64,000 bases of DNA from Desulfonema magnum. Its GTDB lineage: Bacteria; Desulfobacterota; Desulfobacteria; Desulfobacterales; 4be13. The notes below the pieces were generated by a model. The model was not told the origin of the DNA. It made no database searches and saw only the letters and a program-made list of their open reading frames with translations. The position numbers and the translations under genes were made by a program. Shown here in pieces: positions 27,701 to 37,591 of this stretch (positions within the stretch are counted from its first letter, which is position 1; every line of letters begins with the position of its first letter). The stretch is taken from assembly GCF_017377395.1 (NCBI RefSeq), contig NZ_CP061800.1, forward strand, positions 2,046,001 to 2,110,000, written 5' to 3'.

Positions 27701-28650
27701 ATTACTTCAGACGGTTAACAGCACCACAGAAGATGTGAGTGTCAGGGAAAATCTCGGATACGAGGCTGTGACAGGAATTATCAGCCGTCGGATTGCCGCC
27801 GAAGCAAAGTGGGACGAAATAAAGAGAATCGATATCATAGGAACTGATGAAATTTCTCTGAGAAAAGGGCATAAGGATTTTGTGACAATTGTGACATCGC
27901 TTACACAAGGAGATATCCTGATATTGGCAGTTCCCGGAGACCGTAAAAAGGAAACTGTGAGGAAATTTCTGAAAACAATTCCGAAAAGGCTGAGGAAGAC
28001 AGTCCGGGGAGTATGTTCGGACATGTACGAAGGTTTTATCAATGCGGCGAAGGAGGTTTTCGGAAAAAGAATGAGAATCATAGCAGACCGGTTTCATGTC
28101 GCGAAGTTGTACAGAAAAGACTTTGACGGACTTCGCAAAAAGGAGATGAGGCGTCTGAAAAAGGAATTGTCGGAAGAGGAATACGGAAAACTGAAAGGAG
28201 CAATGCGGGCATTGCGGAAAAAAAAGGAGAAACTGAGCGATAAGGAAAAGGAGGTTCTGAAACGTCTGTTCGGATATTCTCCTGACCTGAAACTCGCTTA
28301 CGATTTCTGCAGAGAACTCACAGATATTTTCGAAGAAGATATTTCAAAGAGCGAAGCGAAGCGGAAAATCAGGATCTGGAAAATACGGGTCGGAGTGAGC
28401 GGGCTGAACTGTTTTGACAACTTCCTCAAAACATTGAAGAAACGCCATAATGAGATAATAAATTATTTTACTGACCGACAGACAGGCGGCTTCGCGGAAG
28501 GACTGAATAACAAGATAAAAGTGATAAAACGGCGGTGTTACGGTATTACGAATATTGAAAATTTATTTCGAAGAATATTTCTCGATCTCAGAGGATATTC
28601 TTTGTTTGCCTCATAATAATGAGAACAATAAAAATGAATTGTCAAAGAGC
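27701..28650 (+). pseudogene. 5'-truncated ISL3-family transposase
   Basis: The frame is open from inside the IS end (GTG 27681) to 28616. It retains the DDE_Tnp_ISL3 core: GTDEISLRKGHKDFVTIV, the ADRFHVAKLYR segment and the terminal EGLNNKIKVIKRRCYGI. The N-terminal zinc ribbon and most of the helix-turn-helix (about 110 residues) are absent; the join is at the IS end at 27700. GTCAAAGAGC near 28641-28650 may be the right terminal repeat. Not expected to be active. Confidence 0.8.
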
Positions 28651-28977
28651 TACTAAAAACGATAACATATTATTTTGTATGATAAAAAGCTTTAACACGA
28701 ATTACCAGAGAACCAAGGATATCTCTGCTGTCTGCGAATGTTCTCCGCCTCGGATGCGAAAGTCATGTTCCTGCCTCCCTGTTCTTTATTTCTGATTTTT
28801 AATATATATTGACAAAATGTCATACAGTATAATACAGGTTTGTCGTCAGGTCATCCGAAAACCTTGTCAGACAGGAAAGAGAAGACATAAAACTGCCACC
28901 CTGCCACCCGGATATTTATGATAACATTCTGATTTGCAAACAATTTATTTTAAACACGAATTGCCAGAGAGCCAAAA
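28651..28977. other. Gene-free region with a duplicated 24-bp sequence
   Basis: AACACGAATTACCAGAGAAC (about 28692) recurs as AACACGAATTGCCAGAGAGC (about 28953). No gene is visible. Confidence 0.5.
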
Positions 28978-29040
28978 TTATCCGGCGATGTGGTTCAGGA
29001 TGAAGAGCAGCTCTTCGTCATCCACGGTGAGAATTTTCAT
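28978..29040 (-). pseudogene. Relic of a response-regulator gene start
   Basis: Reads MKILTVDDEELLFILNHIAG then stop. The first codons and the 10 bases before the ATG match the regulator at 22312 (ATAGGACACCATGAAAATTC). Only the first strand and acidic pocket of a receiver remain. Confidence 0.75.
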
Positions 29041-29068
29041 GGTGTCCTATCTAAGTAAATCAAAAATT

Positions 29069-29882
29069 GGTAGTCCTGAACAAGTAATGATGATATGTTG
29101 AATGTAAATACATAAAAAAAATAAAAGGAGCAAAAGCTGACGAACTGTCCCAAATGTAAATCTGACAATATTGTAAAAAACGGAAATATTCACAACGGAA
29201 AACAGGGATTTCTGTGCAAAAAATGCGGAAGGCGGTTTGTTGAGAATCCTTCCAAAAAAATTATTTCTCAGGAGACAGAGGATGTCATTGACAGACTTCT
29301 GAGGGAACGCATCCCGCTTGCCGGTATAGCAAGAGCTGTCGGGGTTTCCGAGCGTTGGCTTCATAATTATGTCAATGAGAAATATAAAAATATTCCGAAG
29401 AAAGCGGATGTAAAAAAAAAGTCGAAAGGACGGCTCACTCCCGAATGTGACGAACTGCGGTCCTTTGTTGATAATAAAGGCAATAAGGTCCTGATATGGC
29501 TGGAAAAAGACCGGGACACGGGTGAAATTGTCGGTGTTCATATCGGAAGCCGGGACAAAGCGGGCGCAAAGGGTCTCCGGGATTCCCTGCCTCCTGTATA
29601 TCGTCAGTGTGCGGTCTGTCACACTGATTTCCGGGAAGCGTATAATTCTGTCTTTCCATCGGAAAGGCATCGTGCTGTCGGCAAAGAGACAGGGCAGACC
29701 AGCCATATTGAAAGATTTAACAACACGCTTCGGCAGAGAGTTTCGCGTCTTGTGAGAAAAACGCTTTCCTTTTCCAAAAAAATTGAGAATCATATCGGTG
29801 CGATATGGTATTTTATTCATCACTATAATGCTTCGCTTGGTTAATTCGTAATATATGCCATCATTACTTGTTCAGGACTACC
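29069..29882 (+). mobile_element. IS1-type insertion sequence, about 814 bp
   Basis: Terminal inverted repeats GGTAGTCCTGAACAAGTAAT(GATG). Flanks CAAAAATT (29061-29068) and CAAAAAAT (29883-29890) differ at one base, consistent with an aged 8-bp target duplication as made by IS1 elements. It contains one transposase gene and is the likely autonomous parent or relative of the 91-bp MITEs. Confidence 0.85.
29137..29844 (+). CDS. IS1-family transposase lacking a canonical start codon
   Basis: 235 residues, complete by content: zinc ribbon CPKC then CKKCGRRF, helix-turn-helix (GIARAVGVSERWLHNYV), DDE core with WLEKDRDTG and CHTDF, and the IS1 hallmark SHIERFNNTLRQRVSRLVRK. Only five codons separate the N-terminal CPKC region from an in-frame TAA, and none is ATG, GTG or TTG. 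CTG at 29137, six bases after AGGAG (29126-29130), is the best start. Either CTG initiation or a start lost by mutation; the rest is undamaged. Confidence 0.8.
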   Translation: MTNCPKCKSDNIVKNGNIHNGKQGFLCKKCGRRFVENPSKKIISQETEDVIDRLLRERIPLAGIARAVGVSERWLHNYVNEKYKNIPKKADVKKKSKGRLTPECDELRSFVDNKGNKVLIWLEKDRDTGEIVGVHIGSRDKAGAKGLRDSLPPVYRQCAVCHTDFREAYNSVFPSERHRAVGKETGQTSHIERFNNTLRQRVSRLVRKTLSFSKKIENHIGAIWYFIHHYNASLG

Positions 29883-29893
29883 CAAAAAATTTT

Positions 29894-29966
29894 TCCGGAG
29901 TGCAAAAATTGCATTTTTGCAAGCGCATGCAAAAAACCGCTTCGCTTTATTTTTGCACTCCGGATA
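29894..29966. repeat. Palindromic GGAGTGC element (family E), degenerate head of the array
   Basis: CCGGAGTGCAAAAATTGC to TTTTTGCACTCCGG encloses smaller palindromes (GCAAGCGCATGC, GCTTCGC). It leads straight into the 69-bp array, whose units share TTTTTGCACTCCGGATATAA. Confidence 0.7.
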
Positions 29967-29971
29967 TAAAA

Positions 29972-30823
29972 AAACCGTCCGGTGAAATATTTCACTGTGT
30001 GCTTATGCAAAAATACAATTTTTGCACTCCGGATATAAAAAAACCGTCCGGTGAAATATTTCACTGTGTGCTTATGCAAAAATACAATTTTTGCACTCCG
30101 GATATAAAAAAACCGTCCGGTGAAATATTTCACTGTGTGCTTATGCAAAAATACAATTTTTGCACTCCGGATATAAAAAAACCGTCCGGTGAAATATTTC
30201 ACTGTGTGCTTATGCAAAAATACAATTTTTGCACTCCGGATATAAAAAAACCGTCCGGTGAAATATTTCACTGTGTGCTTATGCAAAAATACAATTTTTG
30301 CACTCCGGATATAAAAAAACCGTCCGGTGAAATATTTCACTGTGTGCTTATGCAAAAATACAATTTTTGCACTCCGGATATAAAAAAACCGTCCGGTGAA
30401 ATATTTCACTGTGTGCTTATGCAAAAATACAATTTTTGCACTCCGGATATAAAAAAACCGTCCGGTGAAATATTTCACTGTGTGCTTATGCAAAAATACA
30501 ATTTTTGCACTCCGGATATAAAAAAACCGTCCGGTGAAATATTTCACTGTGTGCTTATGCAAAAATACAATTTTTGCACTCCGGATATAAAAAAACCGTC
30601 CGGTGAAATATTTCACTGTGTGCTTATGCAAAAATACAATTTTTGCACTCCGGATATAAAAAAACCGTCCGGTGAAATATTTCACTGTGTGCTTATGCAA
30701 AAATACAATTTTTGCACTCCGGATATAAAAAAACCGTCCGGTGAAATATTTCACTGTGTGCTTATGCAAAAATACAATTTTTGCACTCCGGATATAAAAA
30801 AAACCGTCCGGTGAAATATTTCA
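29972..30823. repeat. Twelve near-identical 69-bp tandem units
   Basis: Each unit holds three small palindromes: GCAAAAATACAATTTTTGC, CCGGATATAAAAAAACCGTC(CGG) and GTGAAATATTTCAC. The unit length is 23 codons, so long frames run through on both strands; these are not genes. A thirteenth partial unit ends at 30823 against the stop codon of the Nudix gene. Almost no variation between units indicates recent expansion. Confidence 0.95.
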
Positions 30824-31378
30824 CTATGAAAATTTTCCCTGATATTCCATATAAAACCGATAAAATGCGGCCAGGACCAGGGCGTGAGTAATTTCTCTGT
30901 CCCGGATGAGACGGGGAATATCAGCAAGGGGCCGCAACACCACTTCAATATCTTCTTTTTCATCCTGATGCTGCCGGCCTGCAAGCACAACATCCTTTGC
31001 GACAAAGCTGTAACACTCATTGTTCTGTATGGCAGGATTGGGATAAACACTTCCGAGACATATTACCTCTGATGCCTGATATCCCGTTTCTTCAGAAAGT
31101 TCCCGGATTGCCGCCGCTTCAGGAGTCTCATTTTTGTCAACAAGCCCCCCTGGAATTTCCAGCGTGATGTCTCTTGTCCCATGGCGGTACTGCCGAACCA
31201 GGACAACTTCGTTTTGTGAGGTGATGGGAATAATATTCACCCATGAGGATGATTCTAAAATGAAAAAATTGTGTTCTTTTCCTGTACGGGGCGAAATAGC
31301 GGTGTCTGTTCTGAGGTTGAAAACTTTATAAGATTTATCTGTTTTGGCGGAAGTCACTTTCCACGGTTTCAGGGACAT
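30824..31378 (-). CDS. Nudix hydrolase, ADP-sugar pyrophosphatase-like
   Basis: 184 residues. Complete Nudix box GX5EX7REUXEEXGU: GGLVDKNETPEAAAIRELSE followed by ETGY, near residues 75-98. The N-terminal strand region with NIIPITSQNEVVLVRQYR is typical of ADP-ribose pyrophosphatases, which hydrolyse ADP-ribose to AMP and ribose 5-phosphate. AAGGAG precedes the ATG. The stop codon adjoins the last unit of the 69-bp array, so the array forms its 3' region. Confidence 0.9.
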   Translation of the reverse strand: MSLKPWKVTSAKTDKSYKVFNLRTDTAISPRTGKEHNFFILESSSWVNIIPITSQNEVVLVRQYRHGTRDITLEIPGGLVDKNETPEAAAIRELSEETGYQASEVICLGSVYPNPAIQNNECYSFVAKDVVLAGRQHQDEKEDIEVVLRPLADIPRLIRDREITHALVLAAFYRFYMEYQGKFS

Positions 31379-31395
31379 TCTGTGTTTCTCCTTTT

Positions 31396-31440
31396 AATAT
31401 GTCACAATTTAAATTTTTACAATTTCAGAAAGTTCGACAG
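31396..31440 (-). pseudogene. Duplicate of the chemotaxis receptor 3' end
   Basis: About 45 bases (AATATGTCACAATTTAAATT and TCAGAAAGTTCGACAG) repeat 31547-31597, which encodes the last codons of the receptor and its downstream bases. A palindromic element lies between the two copies. Confidence 0.75.
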
Positions 31441-31444
31441 GAAT

Positions 31445-31512
31445 GTAGGGTGGGTGGAGCGAAGCACAACCCACCGCACAAGGTGGGTTGCGCTTCGCTC
31501 CACCCACCCTAC
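31445..31512. repeat. GTAGGGTGGGTGGAGCGAAG palindrome
   Basis: 68-bp near-perfect inverted repeat; a second copy is at 53033-53108. I recall this sequence type as a widespread intergenic palindrome in many bacteria. Confidence 0.85.
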
Positions 31513-31556
31513 GTTTTTGTATCGGGTATATTATTTATGTCAAGTTTCTTAATATG

Positions 31557-33383
31557 TCATAATTTAAACTTTTTTACAATTTCCGAAAGTTCGACAGCCA
31601 TCTGCGAAAGTTTTTTTGACGAGAGATCAGTCTTGGACGTATCCTCGGCAGTGCTTTTTGAGGCCATGCTGATATCCTGAATATTCCTTGAAATATCCTG
31701 CACTCCGCCTGCCGCATCAGATGAAGACTTGGCCACATTTCGCGTGCCTCTTGCCAGTTCATCAACATTTTGTGCCACATTTTTCGCCATCTCTGATGTC
31801 TCATTCGTTGATTTGGCAATCTCTCCCACTAAAATTGCAGATTCATTTGCATTCTTCGCAACATTTTTTACGATCACTGCATTATTTGACACAGATTTTG
31901 AGATTTCATTTGCCGTGACAGTCTGTTCCTCGACCGATGATGCGATCATTTCATTGATCGCTGTAATCTCATTTATTATTTTGCCGATGTCTTCCATGGC
32001 TTTTACAGCTTCATCAGTACGCTTTTGGATATGCTCTATCTGATCTGAAATCTCATCTGTGGCGTTTGCGGATTGTCGGGCCAGCTCCTTGACTTCGCTC
32101 GCAACCACGCCAAAACCTTTGCCCGCGTCTCCTGCGCCGGCTGCTTCAATGGTGGCATTTAAGGCCAGCATGTTTGTCTGATCTGCAATATCTTTAATGA
32201 TTCGAATAATCTTTCCAATCTGCTTTGATGCTGCCACCAGCGCGCTCATTTTTACATGAACCTCACGGGTACGCTGATTCGCGTTCTGGGATATGCGGCT
32301 CGCCTGGGCTGTATTCTTTGCAATCTCGTTCAACGATGCTGTCATTTCTTCCAATGATGTTGCAAATTGGTTTATTTCAAGGGACATATCTTCACCTGAT
32401 TCCGCCACCTGCTTTACATTGTCAGCGGTTTTCCGGGCCAGACCCGATACCTGAGTGAATGCCGACGACATTTCCTCTGTCATTGAGGCAATGTTTGAGA
32501 CTGAAACGCTTGACTGTTCGGCTGTCGAGGCCATAGAATCAACATTTGCGGACACCTCTCTTGACGCGGATGCCACGGTTTCCGCCTTTGCGTTCATTTC
32601 TTTGACAGAAAAGGCCATTTGTGTGGAAAGCAATGCCAGTTCTTCAGATGACATTGACAGCTTATTCGTATTCTGAGCAATCTGTGAAATAATTATCCGG
32701 AGTTTTTCAATAAAGAGGTTAAAACAGTCAGCCAGGACTCCGATCTCATCTTTTGTTTTTATCTCAAGCCGCCGGGTCAGATCGCCTTCTCCTTCAGCAA
32801 TATCTTTTAACCCTCTGATAACTTCGGATACAGGCTTTACAAGGTAAAATTTCAGGACAACGGAAAGAATTGCCACGAGGCAAAAACTCATCACACTAAT
32901 TTTGATGAGAATATCAATGGTCAGATTTTTAAGGAGTTCTTCTATAAACCGGGTGGTAAAATAAATATCAACCACACCAAGAAGTTCTCCCTCATACATA
33001 ATATCTTCGTTTTTAACAATAAAATCACCGGAAATTTTCCCGTCACATTCAATGATTTTCCAGTTTTTATCTCTCTTCCTGGCAAATAAAACTGTCTGTT
33101 TCTCAGCGTCCCTGATAACAACGGCATACAGGCTTTTTTCCATGGCCTCCAGTTCAATGAGTTTTGGAATGATTTTTTTATCCATAAACCAGAGGGGCCT
33201 TTGCAGACTGCTTGCCAGACGTTTTGAAATGGGAACCGTCATCTCGTCAAAATATGATTTCAATCGCCTGCTTTCATTGATGTAATCATAAACACTGAAA
33301 CTGGTGGCAACGCATATTGAGGCTAAGATCACGATCAGAGAAATTGTGCCCATTTTTCGTTTAACGATTGTCTGATATTTCAT
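31557..33383 (-). CDS. Methyl-accepting chemotaxis protein
   Basis: 608 residues. Membrane helix 12-34, a periplasmic sensor of about 120 residues (small Cache-like: [20 protein letters not shown], then a strand pair ending GVVDIYFTT), a second helix about 162-185, HAMP about 187-240, then a long cytoplasmic coiled coil. The signalling tip carries [19 protein letters not shown] and [13 protein letters not shown]. No CheR-binding pentapeptide at the C-terminus (ends KKFKL). AGGGGAGAAATT precedes the ATG. Ligand unknown. No che genes are nearby. Confidence 0.93.
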   Translation of the reverse strand: MKYQTIVKRKMGTISLIVILASICVATSFSVYDYINESRRLKSYFDEMTVPISKRLASSLQRPLWFMDKKIIPKLIELEAMEKSLYAVVIRDAEKQTVLFARKRDKNWKIIECDGKISGDFIVKNEDIMYEGELLGVVDIYFTTRFIEELLKNLTIDILIKISVMSFCLVAILSVVLKFYLVKPVSEVIRGLKDIAEGEGDLTRRLEIKTKDEIGVLADCFNLFIEKLRIIISQIAQNTNKLSMSSEELALLSTQMAFSVKEMNAKAETVASASREVSANVDSMASTAEQSSVSVSNIASMTEEMSSAFTQVSGLARKTADNVKQVAESGEDMSLEINQFATSLEEMTASLNEIAKNTAQASRISQNANQRTREVHVKMSALVAASKQIGKIIRIIKDIADQTNMLALNATIEAAGAGDAGKGFGVVASEVKELARQSANATDEISDQIEHIQKRTDEAVKAMEDIGKIINEITAINEMIASSVEEQTVTANEISKSVSNNAVIVKNVAKNANESAILVGEIAKSTNETSEMAKNVAQNVDELARGTRNVAKSSSDAAGGVQDISRNIQDISMASKSTAEDTSKTDLSSKKLSQMAVELSEIVKKFKL

Positions 33384-33616
33384 AATTTCTCCCCTTTTAT
33401 CTTACCTGTTTTTTTGTTTTCCAAAAATGGCATATTGGGAAACTATGAATCTTTATACCTGCACATTGTTTTATGAAAATAGAAAAAATAAGAAGAAGTT
33501 AATATGATAGGAGATTTAGCTAAGGGGTTTTCCAAAAAATAAAAATACCTGAAACTCGATAATCAACTTTTTTGTCCGAATCAGGTCAGAAAACTTGGTC
33601 ATGGAGTGAATCAGAT

Positions 33617-33990
33617 AAGTACCTGAGCAAAAGTTTTTTATATTTGTCCGGGAAGAACCCGGCTTTTTTCCCGGAATGACCCGCCGTCCGTGAAGGAAAA
33701 ACCCGAGTTTCTCCGCAGTTCGCAGAAAAAAAGATACTGATTATAACGGATTCAGGGGAGGCTCCGATTTCGGGAGGCTGCGCGCGACCTTCCGTTTTCG
33801 CAGAAAGCCGGACGGACATTCCCGGAAAACGTCGGTTTCCGGGAAAACAAATATCCTGAATTTCCGGTTCCCGGAACCCCGTGACGGACAGATTTTCCAT
33901 TCTGACATATAGTCATTTCAGGATGTTGTGCCCTTTCCTAAATCCGTTATAATCAGAAAAGATATATAAAAAACTTTTGCACAGGTACTT
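33617..33990. mobile_element. Family B element (interrupted copy)
   Basis: Ends AAGTACCTGAGCAAAAGTTT and AAACTTTTGCACAGGTACTT are inverted. The body has AACCCGGCTTTTTTCCCGG and a matching AACCCGAGTTTCTCCGC. A family C element (33737-33956) is inserted inside; without it the copy is about 146 bp, matching 46141-46287. The rest of 33384-34680 holds this, a family E palindrome and no gene. Confidence 0.75.
33737..33956. mobile_element. Family C element, 220 bp, exact 8-bp target duplication
   Basis: Ends CTGATTATAACGGATTCAGG and CCTAAATCCGTTATAATCAG (inverted). AAAAGATA is present at 33729-33736 and 33957-33964. No gene inside. This nested insertion shows that family C moved after family B was in place. 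Confidence 0.85.
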
Positions 33991-34448
33991 ATGTTATATT
34001 CTGAATTCCCTGAATACGTTTGCATCATTTTTCGTTACGATCTGATACCATGCTGACAAAAGCAGTGTTCAATATAAATCAGCAGTTACAATAAATTAAA
34101 TTTATAATAAATACATTGCGATCCGAAGCCTGTCAAGAGATTTATGAACAGAGCGGTGGTAAATACTGCTTGAATTAAGATAAAAAAATATGATACTTAT
34201 CCGATGCATTGGGGAATTTCCCCTTTTCTGAATGTTCTTGATGCAAAGAAGGGACGTTATTCTGTCTTGTCACGGACTCCTGCTTTGATATGAAAATGCA
34301 TCCGGATTCCCATGTTTGAACATGACATTCGGGATTTTCATGTTTCATTATGGCTGACAGGGTCACAGCTGTTCCCGAACAGGGCATTTCAGGGCTTCGG
34401 CCGGGAGCCTGTGGGTCAATGCTGCTGGCTCAGGCAGTTCCGAAAGGA

Positions 34449-34507
34449 TCCGGAGTGCAAAAATTTTATTTTTGCGCCTGCGAAAAAGCATTTTTCGCAT
34501 TCCGGAG
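34449..34507. repeat. Family E palindrome
   Basis: TCCGGAGTGCAAAAATTTTA to CATTTTTCGCATTCCGGA, with an inner TTTTTGCGCCTGCGAAAAA. Reverse orientation relative to copies at 47332 and 47919. Confidence 0.7.
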
Positions 34508-34680
34508 AAATTAGTTCTGACCGGGTAGAATTTTCCTACCCGTGAATACTCTCTTTACCCCATTGACGGGTCTTTGTGACTTATGAAATAAATTATCAGG
34601 ATATATAAAATAGGATATAAATATAACTTATTGAAATTATTTTATAGTTTGGTGCGTTTGGTGACAGGAGCTGCTTAAAT

Positions 34681-36063
34681 ATGGAAAAAAAAATCATAAT
34701 AAATCATCATGAGGTAAATTCAGGTGACTCGGAGCTGCCTTCCGCCAATTCCGAAATCAGGGTTTTGCTTGTTGATGACCAGGCGTTTATCGGAAAAATC
34801 ATCGGCCGGATGCTGGAACCTGAGAATGATATTATTTTTCATTATTTCCAGAGCGCTCGTGAGGCACTCAAGATGACAGATAGTATTTCCCCTACGGTTA
34901 TCCTTCAGGACCTGGTTATGATTGAAATTGACGGATTACACATGGTGTCTTATTTTCGTGCCAAAAGAAAAACGCGCCATACGCCTCTGATTGTCCTGTC
35001 CGGTCATGAAGACCCTAAGATCAAAGCAGAAGCCTTTGCGCTCGGCGCAAATGACTACATTGTCAAACCGCCGGACAAAATTGAACTCATCGCCCGTATT
35101 CGCTATCATTCTCAGGCTTATATAAACAGACTGCAAAGAGATGAGGCCCACCGAAGGGTAAAAGAACAAAGTATCAAACTCAGAAATACGAATGAACAGC
35201 TCCGGGAGCAAATCGCGGAACGTAAACGAGTTGAAGAGGCTCTGCGTGAAAGCAAGAAAAAAGCTGAAACAGAACGGGAAGCTGCCGAATCCGCCAACAA
35301 AAAAGTGATGGACAGTATTCGTTACGCCCAGATGATACAGAGTTCCCTGTTGCCGAACCCCGATAATATCAGAAATTTTCTTACTGACAGCTTTTTCATC
35401 TGGATGCCCAGAGATATTGTGGGCGGTGATTTTATATTTACGGATTATTTTGAAGACGGTTTTATTATTGCGGTCGTTGACTGCACCGGGCACGGTGTTC
35501 CCGGGGCATTTATGACCATGATCGCCTCTTTTGGCCTGAGAAAGATCATAAGAGATGAGGGCTGGCGTGATCCGGCTCAGATTCTGAAGCGTCTGAATTT
35601 CTTTGTTCAGACAACACTTCAGCAGGATACGGATTATGCCCTTTCCGATGACGGCCTGGATGCCGCTATTTGTTTCGTAAAATCTGATGAAGCCATGATG
35701 ACCTTTGCGGGGGCAAAACTGCCGGTGATTTATGTGTGTGAGAAGCAATTAACGCTTGTAAAAGGTGACGGACAGAGCGTCGGTTATAAAAAATCTGATT
35801 TAAGATTCAATTTCACCAATCACAGAATAGACATCAGGAGAGGCATGTGCTTTTATATGTTCAGTGACGGATATGTGGATCAGCTCGGGGAAAAAACTGA
35901 CCGTCGGTTCGGAACCAGGCGATTCAAAAATCTTCTACAGGAAAACGCGCACTTACCTTTTGAGATGCAGCGGAAAATACTTCTTCAGGCATTTAAAGAA
36001 TATAAAGGCAGAAATGAAATACAGGATGATGTGACGGTGCTGGGGTTCGGGTTCGGGAGTTAA
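34681..36063 (+). CDS. Response regulator with SpoIIE-type PP2C phosphatase output (copy 1)
   Basis: 460 residues. Receiver about 26-145 with Asp77 (ILQDLVM) and KPP near 129; the usual Pro after DLVM is Ile81. A coiled-coil linker covers about 150-212. The PPM/SpoIIE phosphatase domain has metal-binding Asp250 (VGGDF) and Asp267 (VVDCTGHGVPG), and a final DDVTVLGFG. Such RsbU/HsbR-like proteins dephosphorylate anti-sigma-factor antagonists in partner-switching control. No antagonist or anti-sigma gene is in the window. AGGAG lies 10 bases before the ATG. A close paralogue follows 78 bases downstream. Confidence 0.92.
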   Translation: MEKKIIINHHEVNSGDSELPSANSEIRVLLVDDQAFIGKIIGRMLEPENDIIFHYFQSAREALKMTDSISPTVILQDLVMIEIDGLHMVSYFRAKRKTRHTPLIVLSGHEDPKIKAEAFALGANDYIVKPPDKIELIARIRYHSQAYINRLQRDEAHRRVKEQSIKLRNTNEQLREQIAERKRVEEALRESKKKAETEREAAESANKKVMDSIRYAQMIQSSLLPNPDNIRNFLTDSFFIWMPRDIVGGDFIFTDYFEDGFIIAVVDCTGHGVPGAFMTMIASFGLRKIIRDEGWRDPAQILKRLNFFVQTTLQQDTDYALSDDGLDAAICFVKSDEAMMTFAGAKLPVIYVCEKQLTLVKGDGQSVGYKKSDLRFNFTNHRIDIRRGMCFYMFSDGYVDQLGEKTDRRFGTRRFKNLLQENAHLPFEMQRKILLQAFKEYKGRNEIQDDVTVLGFGFGS

Positions 36064-36141
36064 TCAGTTTTTGTTTTGTTCCCGCCACAGGGTTTCTGAA
36101 CGAAGCCAGGGGACGCAGACTTGAAAAATAAGGAAATTGGA

Positions 36142-37506
36142 ATGAATGGTCATAACTCAGATCTGCCTGAATCGGATTTATCTTCCGCCAGTTCCGGTAT
36201 CAGGGTCTTACTTGTTGATGATCAGGCGTTTATCGGAAAAATGCTTGGTCGTATGCTGGAATCCGAAGAAGATATTGAGCTTCATCATTTCCAAAGTGCG
36301 AGAGAAGCCCTGAAAATGGCGGATGAAATTTCTCCGACAGTTATCCTCCAGGATTTGGTCATGCCTGAAATTGACGGCCTGAACATGGTGCATTATTTTC
36401 GCGTAAAAAAGCATACACAACACACCCCCCTGATTGTTCTGTCGGCCCAGGAAAACCCTCAGGTGAAAGCAGAAGCTTTTGCCCTCGGCGCAAATGACTA
36501 TATGGTCAAACCCCCGGACAAAATTGAACTCATCGCACGCATCCGCTATCATTCTCAGGCATATATGAACAGGCTGCAAAGAGATGATGCCCACAGACGA
36601 CTGGAGGAACAGACGATCAAACTCACCCAGACCAATGAGCAGCTCCTTGAGCAAATTGCCGAACGTAGGCGGATCGAATCAGCTTTGCGTGAAAGCAAGA
36701 AAAAAGTCGAAAAAGAGCGGGAAGCCGCGGAATCCGCCAACAAAAAAGTGATGGACAGCATCCGGTATGCCAAAATGATACAAAGTTCTCTGCTGCCGAA
36801 TCCGGATAATATTAAAACCTTTCTCTCTGAGAGTTTTTTTATCTGGATGCCCAGAGATATTGTGGGCGGCGATTTTATATTTACTGATATCTTTGAACAA
36901 GGATTTATCATTGCGGTGCTTGATTGCACAGGTCACGGGGTTCCGGGCGCGTTTATGACCATGATTGCTTCTTTCGGACTGAAAAAAATCATCAGCGGAG
37001 AAGGCTGGCATGATCCGGCTCAGATTCTGAAACGTCTGAGTTTCCTGGTCAAAACCACACTTCAGCAGGATACAGACTACGCGCTTTCCGATGACGGTCT
37101 GGATGCCGCGGTCTGCTTTGTGGAACCCGATGAATCCCGGCTGACTTTTGCCGGTGCGAAACTGCCTCTGATCTGTAATTATGACGGAGAAGTGAAAGTC
37201 ATCAAAGGCGACAGAAAAAGCATTGGCTATAAAAAATCCAGTTTGAAATTCAACTTTACAAATCACACGATCAGTATTAATAAAGGCATGTCTTTTTATA
37301 TGTTCAGCGACGGATTTGTGGATCAGCTGGGCGGGCAGAGAGAACGCCGGTTCGGCACCCGGCGACTTGCCAACCTGATACGGAAAAACACACATTTACC
37401 GTTTGACACGCAGCGGGACATACTTATTCAGGCTTTCAACACATGGCAGGAATACGGTGAAAATGAAAGACAGGATGATGTCACCGTGGTAGGCTTCGGA
37501 TTTTAA
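36142..37506 (+). CDS. Response regulator with SpoIIE-type PP2C phosphatase output (copy 2)
   Basis: 454 residues from ATG 36142, chosen because AAGGA (36130-36134) lies 7 bases upstream; an in-frame TTG at 36121 is less likely. It has the same architecture as the preceding gene and very high identity across receiver, coiled coil and phosphatase. The receiver has the canonical ILQDLVMPEIDG. Phosphatase motifs VGGDF, LDCTGHGVPG and DDVTVVGFG are intact. The tandem arrangement suggests duplication with divergence mainly in the N-terminal tail and the receiver. Confidence 0.92.
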   Translation: MNGHNSDLPESDLSSASSGIRVLLVDDQAFIGKMLGRMLESEEDIELHHFQSAREALKMADEISPTVILQDLVMPEIDGLNMVHYFRVKKHTQHTPLIVLSAQENPQVKAEAFALGANDYMVKPPDKIELIARIRYHSQAYMNRLQRDDAHRRLEEQTIKLTQTNEQLLEQIAERRRIESALRESKKKVEKEREAAESANKKVMDSIRYAKMIQSSLLPNPDNIKTFLSESFFIWMPRDIVGGDFIFTDIFEQGFIIAVLDCTGHGVPGAFMTMIASFGLKKIISGEGWHDPAQILKRLSFLVKTTLQQDTDYALSDDGLDAAVCFVEPDESRLTFAGAKLPLICNYDGEVKVIKGDRKSIGYKKSSLKFNFTNHTISINKGMSFYMFSDGFVDQLGGQRERRFGTRRLANLIRKNTHLPFDTQRDILIQAFNTWQEYGENERQDDVTVVGFGF

Positions 37507-37591
37507 CATTTAACAGAATGTCCTGCTTCGGATATTCGAGAAACACAAAGGCCAAGATAATCACAGCACGATCTGATATTAATAGAAATTC

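Noticed and set aside
28809..28833. TTGACA and TATAAT pair as promoter
   Set aside because: Spacer is only 13 bases and no gene follows in that direction before the IS.
29855..30814. Long open frames on both strands through the 69-bp array
   Set aside because: Unit length is 23 codons and each frame is a pure repeat translation on both strands; no ribosome site or domain.
29972..30823. CRISPR array
   Set aside because: The whole 69-bp unit repeats without variable spacer.
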